DNA of 64,000 nucleotides from an uncultured Roseburia sp. (GTDB lineage: Bacteria > Bacillota > Clostridia > Lachnospirales > Lachnospiraceae): the NCBI GenBank assembly GCA_900756925.1, contig CAAELX010000054.1, forward strand, positions 25,491-89,490, in the 5' to 3' direction. Below, in pieces: positions 61,092 through 64,000 of this stretch (within the stretch, counting starts at the first letter, position 1; every line of letters starts with the position of its first letter). The notes below the pieces were generated by a model that saw nothing but the letters and a program-made list of their open reading frames with translations, ran no database searches and was not told the DNA's origin. Both the position numbers and the translations under genes were made by a program.

Positions 61092-61130
61092 CACAGACGG
61101 TTTGCTAAAATATTAAAAAAATTAAATAGA

Positions 61131-61180
61131 AAACAGATGTTGAATCCTGACGTATCAGAGGGATCAACATCTGTTTTTTT
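61131..61180 (+). terminator. Terminator after the P1B ATPase gene
   Basis: AAACAGATGTTGA pairs with TCAACATCTGTTT around a folded inner part (TCCTGA/TCAGAGGG region), followed by seven T. Confidence 0.9.
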
Positions 61181-61304
61181 ATGGTCTTACATTACAGTTT
61201 CTGTTATAATAACTTTATCAGGTGGAATGCATTATAATCTTCACAGACGATATTTGAGTTTCGCATCTGCTTTATCCGTCAAACAGAACAGGAGGAGAAG
61301 AAAC

Positions 61305-62846
61305 ATGGGACATACAGCACAAAATGAGGTAAAGGTTTCTGACAGAAAAAAAGAAGTCGTGATAGCACCGGAGCTCCACAGCCAGTTTATTGAATTTTTA
61401 GGGAGCTGTATCTATGATGGAATCTGGGTTGGGGAAGATTCTGATATTCCGAACTACAAAGGAATCCGGCGCGATGTGGTCGACGCTTTAAAAGAGATCG
61501 AACCGCCGGTAATGCGGTGGCCGGGAGGCTGCTTCGCAGACACCTACCACTGGAAAAACGGAATCGGAAAGCGGGAAGACCGCCCGGTGACTTACAATGA
61601 GAATTTCGGCACTTTCGAGGTGGACCATAACCAGTTCGGCACCCATGAGTTCATGGAATTTTGTGAGATGCTCGGCGCAAAACCATGGCTTGGTGTGAAC
61701 GTGTTAAGCGGCAGCGTCGGGGAGATGCGCGACTGGGTAGAATATTGCAACCGGAGCGAGGAGACGGATCTGTCCAATCTGAGGAAAGAAAACGGACACA
61801 AAGAAGCGTTTGGAGTGGAATACTGGGGCATTGGAAACGAAGCGTGGGCTGGCGGAGGGACGATGACGCCGGAGCTTTATGCACAGGAGTACCGGAAATA
61901 CAGTTCTGCCATGCCAAGCTGTGATTTCAGAAATGCCAAGCCTGGAGAGGGCTTAAAATTGATTGCCTGCGGACCGGATGGAAATAAACCAAAAGAACGG
62001 GTGCGCTGGACAAAGGATTTCTTTGCGGCGCTTGCCCACTACAGACAGCCACGGATTGATGCGGTGGATCTTCATTTTTATAACTGGAATATGAAGCAGG
62101 GCGACTGGTCAGATGTGGAATTCGATGAGGCAGCCTGGGACAGAGTGATCGAGAGCTGTTTCGAGTTAGAAGATGTGATCGGGGAACAGTATGACCTGAT
62201 CCAGGAAGGACTTGCAAATTTCCCGGAAGAGGAAGGCTTCTTTGCCACCGGAGCACCGCACTGCGACCTGATCGTAGGGGAGTGGGGCAACTGGCATGGC
62301 AGTTCTTTTCTGGCAAGACCGGCACTGTACCAGCAGTGTACCATGCGCGATGCGATCACAACGGCACTGACGTTGGACATTTTCCACCGCAACTGTGACA
62401 AAGTGAAGATGGCATGTGTGGCACAGACCGTGAACGTCCTGAATGCATTGATTTTAACAGAAAAAGAGCACACCGTCCTGACACCGAACTACGATGTATT
62501 TCTGATGTACAAAGTACACAGGGGCGCCAGACCGATGAAACTTAAGAAGAAAGACTTAGATCCAAAGATTCATCTGTTCGCGTCCCGCAAGGGAGACGAA
62601 ATCTATGTCAATGTGGTCAACGCAGACTGCAAAAAAGCGAAGGACGTAACGCTGCATTTTGAGGAAGACATGGAGACGGTAAGCACGGAAACACTGCGAG
62701 GCGACAGCATCACCGACTATAACAGTGTGGAATGCCCGGATAAGATCCGGAGGAAGGCAGGCAGCCTTCCGGAACATGGAAAGGATGGATTTGTGTTCCA
62801 TGCAGAAGCGGCGTCTGTCAATGTGTTGAAATTTCGGAAAAAATAA
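61305..62846 (+). CDS. GH51 alpha-L-arabinofuranosidase
   Basis: The 513-residue enzyme removes L-arabinofuranosyl groups from arabinoxylan or arabinan oligosaccharides. GH51 signatures are FIEFLGSCIYDGIWVGEDS, MRWPGGCFADTYHW, the acid/base YWGIGNEAWAGGG and the nucleophile region IVGEWGNWHG. A C-terminal beta domain follows (HLFASRKGDEIYVNVVNADC). It has no signal peptide and is cytoplasmic. The open frame reaches back to 61137, through the upstream terminator. I chose the ATG at 61305, which has AGGAGGAGAAG upstream. A -10-like TATAAT occurs at 61205-61210, without clear -35. Confidence 0.9.
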   Translation: MGHTAQNEVKVSDRKKEVVIAPELHSQFIEFLGSCIYDGIWVGEDSDIPNYKGIRRDVVDALKEIEPPVMRWPGGCFADTYHWKNGIGKREDRPVTYNENFGTFEVDHNQFGTHEFMEFCEMLGAKPWLGVNVLSGSVGEMRDWVEYCNRSEETDLSNLRKENGHKEAFGVEYWGIGNEAWAGGGTMTPELYAQEYRKYSSAMPSCDFRNAKPGEGLKLIACGPDGNKPKERVRWTKDFFAALAHYRQPRIDAVDLHFYNWNMKQGDWSDVEFDEAAWDRVIESCFELEDVIGEQYDLIQEGLANFPEEEGFFATGAPHCDLIVGEWGNWHGSSFLARPALYQQCTMRDAITTALTLDIFHRNCDKVKMACVAQTVNVLNALILTEKEHTVLTPNYDVFLMYKVHRGARPMKLKKKDLDPKIHLFASRKGDEIYVNVVNADCKKAKDVTLHFEEDMETVSTETLRGDSITDYNSVECPDKIRRKAGSLPEHGKDGFVFHAEAASVNVLKFRKK

Positions 62847-63156
62847 AAGAAAATCACAAAATTTTCACAAAAAAGTAGCACTCAGCGGTTGTTATTGTGA
62901 CGTTGATTTTGTCTAGTTTCATAGAAGCCCGTAAGTCCCTGTTTGCAAGGGATTCACTGATTTTAAGAAATTGTAGTTGTTCATCAAAAATCATCATTTT
63001 TCAGAAATTTGGTGTCAAAATTGGCGTCAGATAGCACACCAGAGAGAAAAATTAAATATTTTTATAGACTATATTTTTTGCGTTCCTTTTCTATTTTTAG
63101 ACGTTCTTCATAGAGCGTCTTTTTTCATACCCAAAATCGAAAGGAGAAAGAGAAAT
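62847..63156. other. Boundary region between core chromosome and probable integrated element
   Basis: This 310-base stretch holds no gene of normal length. It has short hairpins (TCCCT/AGGGA near 62936-62951; GGTGT/ACACC near 63010-63040) and a terminator-like stem with T-run (63101-63127, AGACGTTCT/AGAGCGTCT, loop TCAT). In frame with 62979 onward, a short open stretch ends FQKFGVKIGVR and a stop. This recalls the C-terminal end of integrases of some integrative elements, but it is too short to prove. Left of it lies a normal chromosomal gene and right of it a surface-adhesin gene with other codon habits. Confidence 0.4.
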
Positions 63157-64000
63157 ATGAATAAGCTAGTAAAGCGATTGCTGACAGGGACGCTTGCTCT
63201 TGCAACGATTCTTACTGCATTACCTGTAACTGCGGTTCATGCTTCCGGCAATTAATACTGGATGGAGTCAGCAGAACGTGTCGGTTACATTGAACAAATT
63301 ATGAATGACGGTTCTATTAAATCCACGTTCCATGAGGGACACATGAAAGGTGAGGGAGAAACTGCCTACTGCGTGGACATCAATACCAATTTCAAGAATG
63401 GATATAAAACAAGGTCTGACGCAAGTACACGCATGAGTAGTGATCAGATTGCGGACGTTGCTCTTTCCTTAGAGTACGTCAAGCAATATACCGCTACTCA
63501 TACAGGGCTGAATAACAACCAGAAGTATTTGCTGGAACAGTGTGTTGTCTGGCAGAGATTGAGCGAACAGCTTGGCTGGCAATGCGATAATGTCAGAGCT
63601 TCCTATAATGAAATCTCACAGGCAGTTCAGAATGAAGTTTACGCTGGTGCGAAAGCATTTGTGAAAGCAAATAAAGGACGCTATGAATGTGGCGGTTACA
63701 TTTATACTGGCGAAGGACAGGACATCGGACAGTTCTGGGCGAAGTTAAATGTGGGAAATGCAAAGGTCAAAAAGACTTCTTCCAATCCCACGGTCACAGA
63801 TGGCAATGCCAACTATTCCTTTGAGGGTGCAACATTTGGTGTCTATTCTGATAAAGGCTGTAACAGCCAGCTTGCCACACTTACTGCCGATGGAAACGGC
63901 GATACCAAAGAAGTTGAGGTAAAAGCTGGAACAGTGTATATCAAAGAGCTTTCTGCTCCAAAGGGTTATATGCTGGATTCTACTGTCCATGCCTTAAATG
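63157..64000 (+). pseudogene. Thioester/SpaA-type surface adhesin with in-frame stop (partial at window end)
   Basis: The ATG at 63157 follows AAAGGAGAAAGAG and encodes a signal peptide (LLTGTLALATILTALPVTAV, cleavage after HAS). A TAA at 63253-63255 (codon 33) then interrupts the frame, which stays open in the same frame to the window end (248 codons). The second part has a Cys-rich domain (GEGETAYCVDIN, then LLEQCVVWQRLSEQLGW) like thioester-forming adhesins. A SpaA/prealbumin-like repeat (YSFEGATFGVYSDKGC, then VYIKELSAPKGYMLD) follows, with the Glu of an isopeptide bond. Such proteins anchor to the cell wall and are carried by conjugative elements. The stop may be real inactivation, an error or a switch. 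A restart at the ATG at 63262 would lack the signal. Confidence 0.7.

Noticed and set aside
61137..61304. N-terminal extension of the GH51 enzyme
   Set aside because: It would be translated from inside the upstream terminator; the ATG at 61305 has a strong ribosome site and begins the domain properly.

Overview
The window looks like chromosome of a spore-forming, gut-type Clostridia, most likely Lachnospiraceae (Roseburia/Agathobacter/Eubacterium-like). The evidence is sporulation genes (spoVT, spoVG, yabP, yabQ, spoIIE, a CotS-type gene), a low/moderate-GC codon style, the GlgC/GlgD pair, a DUF6465-type protein, and many intracellular and secreted glycan enzymes. Much of the gene content matches what Bacillus subtilis carries near its replication origin (spoVG, glmU, prs, pth, mfd, spoVT, rqcP, yabP, yabQ, divIC, spoIIE, tilS, hpt, ftsH), but in a rearranged order.

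Layout. 1-5.2 kb: tail of an EAL phosphodiesterase, spoVT, an SbcD/SbcC-like (YhaO/YhaN) pair, an unknown membrane protein and tRNA-Phe/tRNA-Gly. 5.3-11.7 kb: GH31 glucosidase, a proline-rich small protein, a large membrane-anchored protein with a degenerate C39-like tail, an HPr-like protein and a DUF6465-like protein. 11.8-16.9 kb (minus strand): prs, a DnaC/DnaI-type helicase loader, a DnaD-type protein and murC, with five perfect DnaA boxes between murC and dnaD. 17.2-29.8 kb: glgC-glgD, spoVG, PAP2 phosphatase, a single-domain GlmU, pth, mfd, a PrsA-like lipoprotein, shikimate kinase and an M23 peptidase. 29.8-38.8 kb: murA, SAM riboswitch-metK, a two-component system, an RluA enzyme, cca and a CotS-type gene. 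38.9-48.5 kb: phosphohexomutase, hup, rqcP, yabP-yabQ, divIC, spoIIE, tilS, hpt, ftsH. 49.1-57.3 kb: Sfp-type PPTase, orphan FliB, an RsmH paralogue, GH13, tRNA-Tyr/tRNA-Leu, a LacI regulator and a ROK glucokinase. 57.3-62.8 kb: two tiny membrane proteins, an unknown membrane protein, a likely ferrosome-type pair (DUF6110-like plus P1B-6 ATPase) behind a Fur-like box, and a GH51 arabinofuranosidase. 62.9-64 kb: a different kind of sequence that starts a thioester/SpaA-type surface adhesin, probably the edge of an integrated element, with an in-frame stop just after the signal peptide.

How parts work together. The 12-base pattern CGNAANNTTNCG occurs at GH31 (5267-5278), GH13 (52247-52258) and the LacI gene (56039-56050). 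This suggests one LacI-controlled alpha-glucan regulon whose glucose feeds the ROK glucokinase, phosphohexomutase and GlgC/GlgD. Cell-wall (murA, murC, M23), division (divIC, ftsH), replication-initiation and sporulation genes form the conserved core.

The main less-explained signals are: two 236/237-bp hairpin elements of one family (21873-22108 and 48712-48948); a third, unrelated long hairpin (35136-35412); a pair of 39-nt hairpins with compensatory changes (16893-16931 and 41136-41174); a DnaA box centred in an inverted repeat (15389-15421); the putative ferrosome locus; and the tandem 35- and 47-residue membrane proteins.
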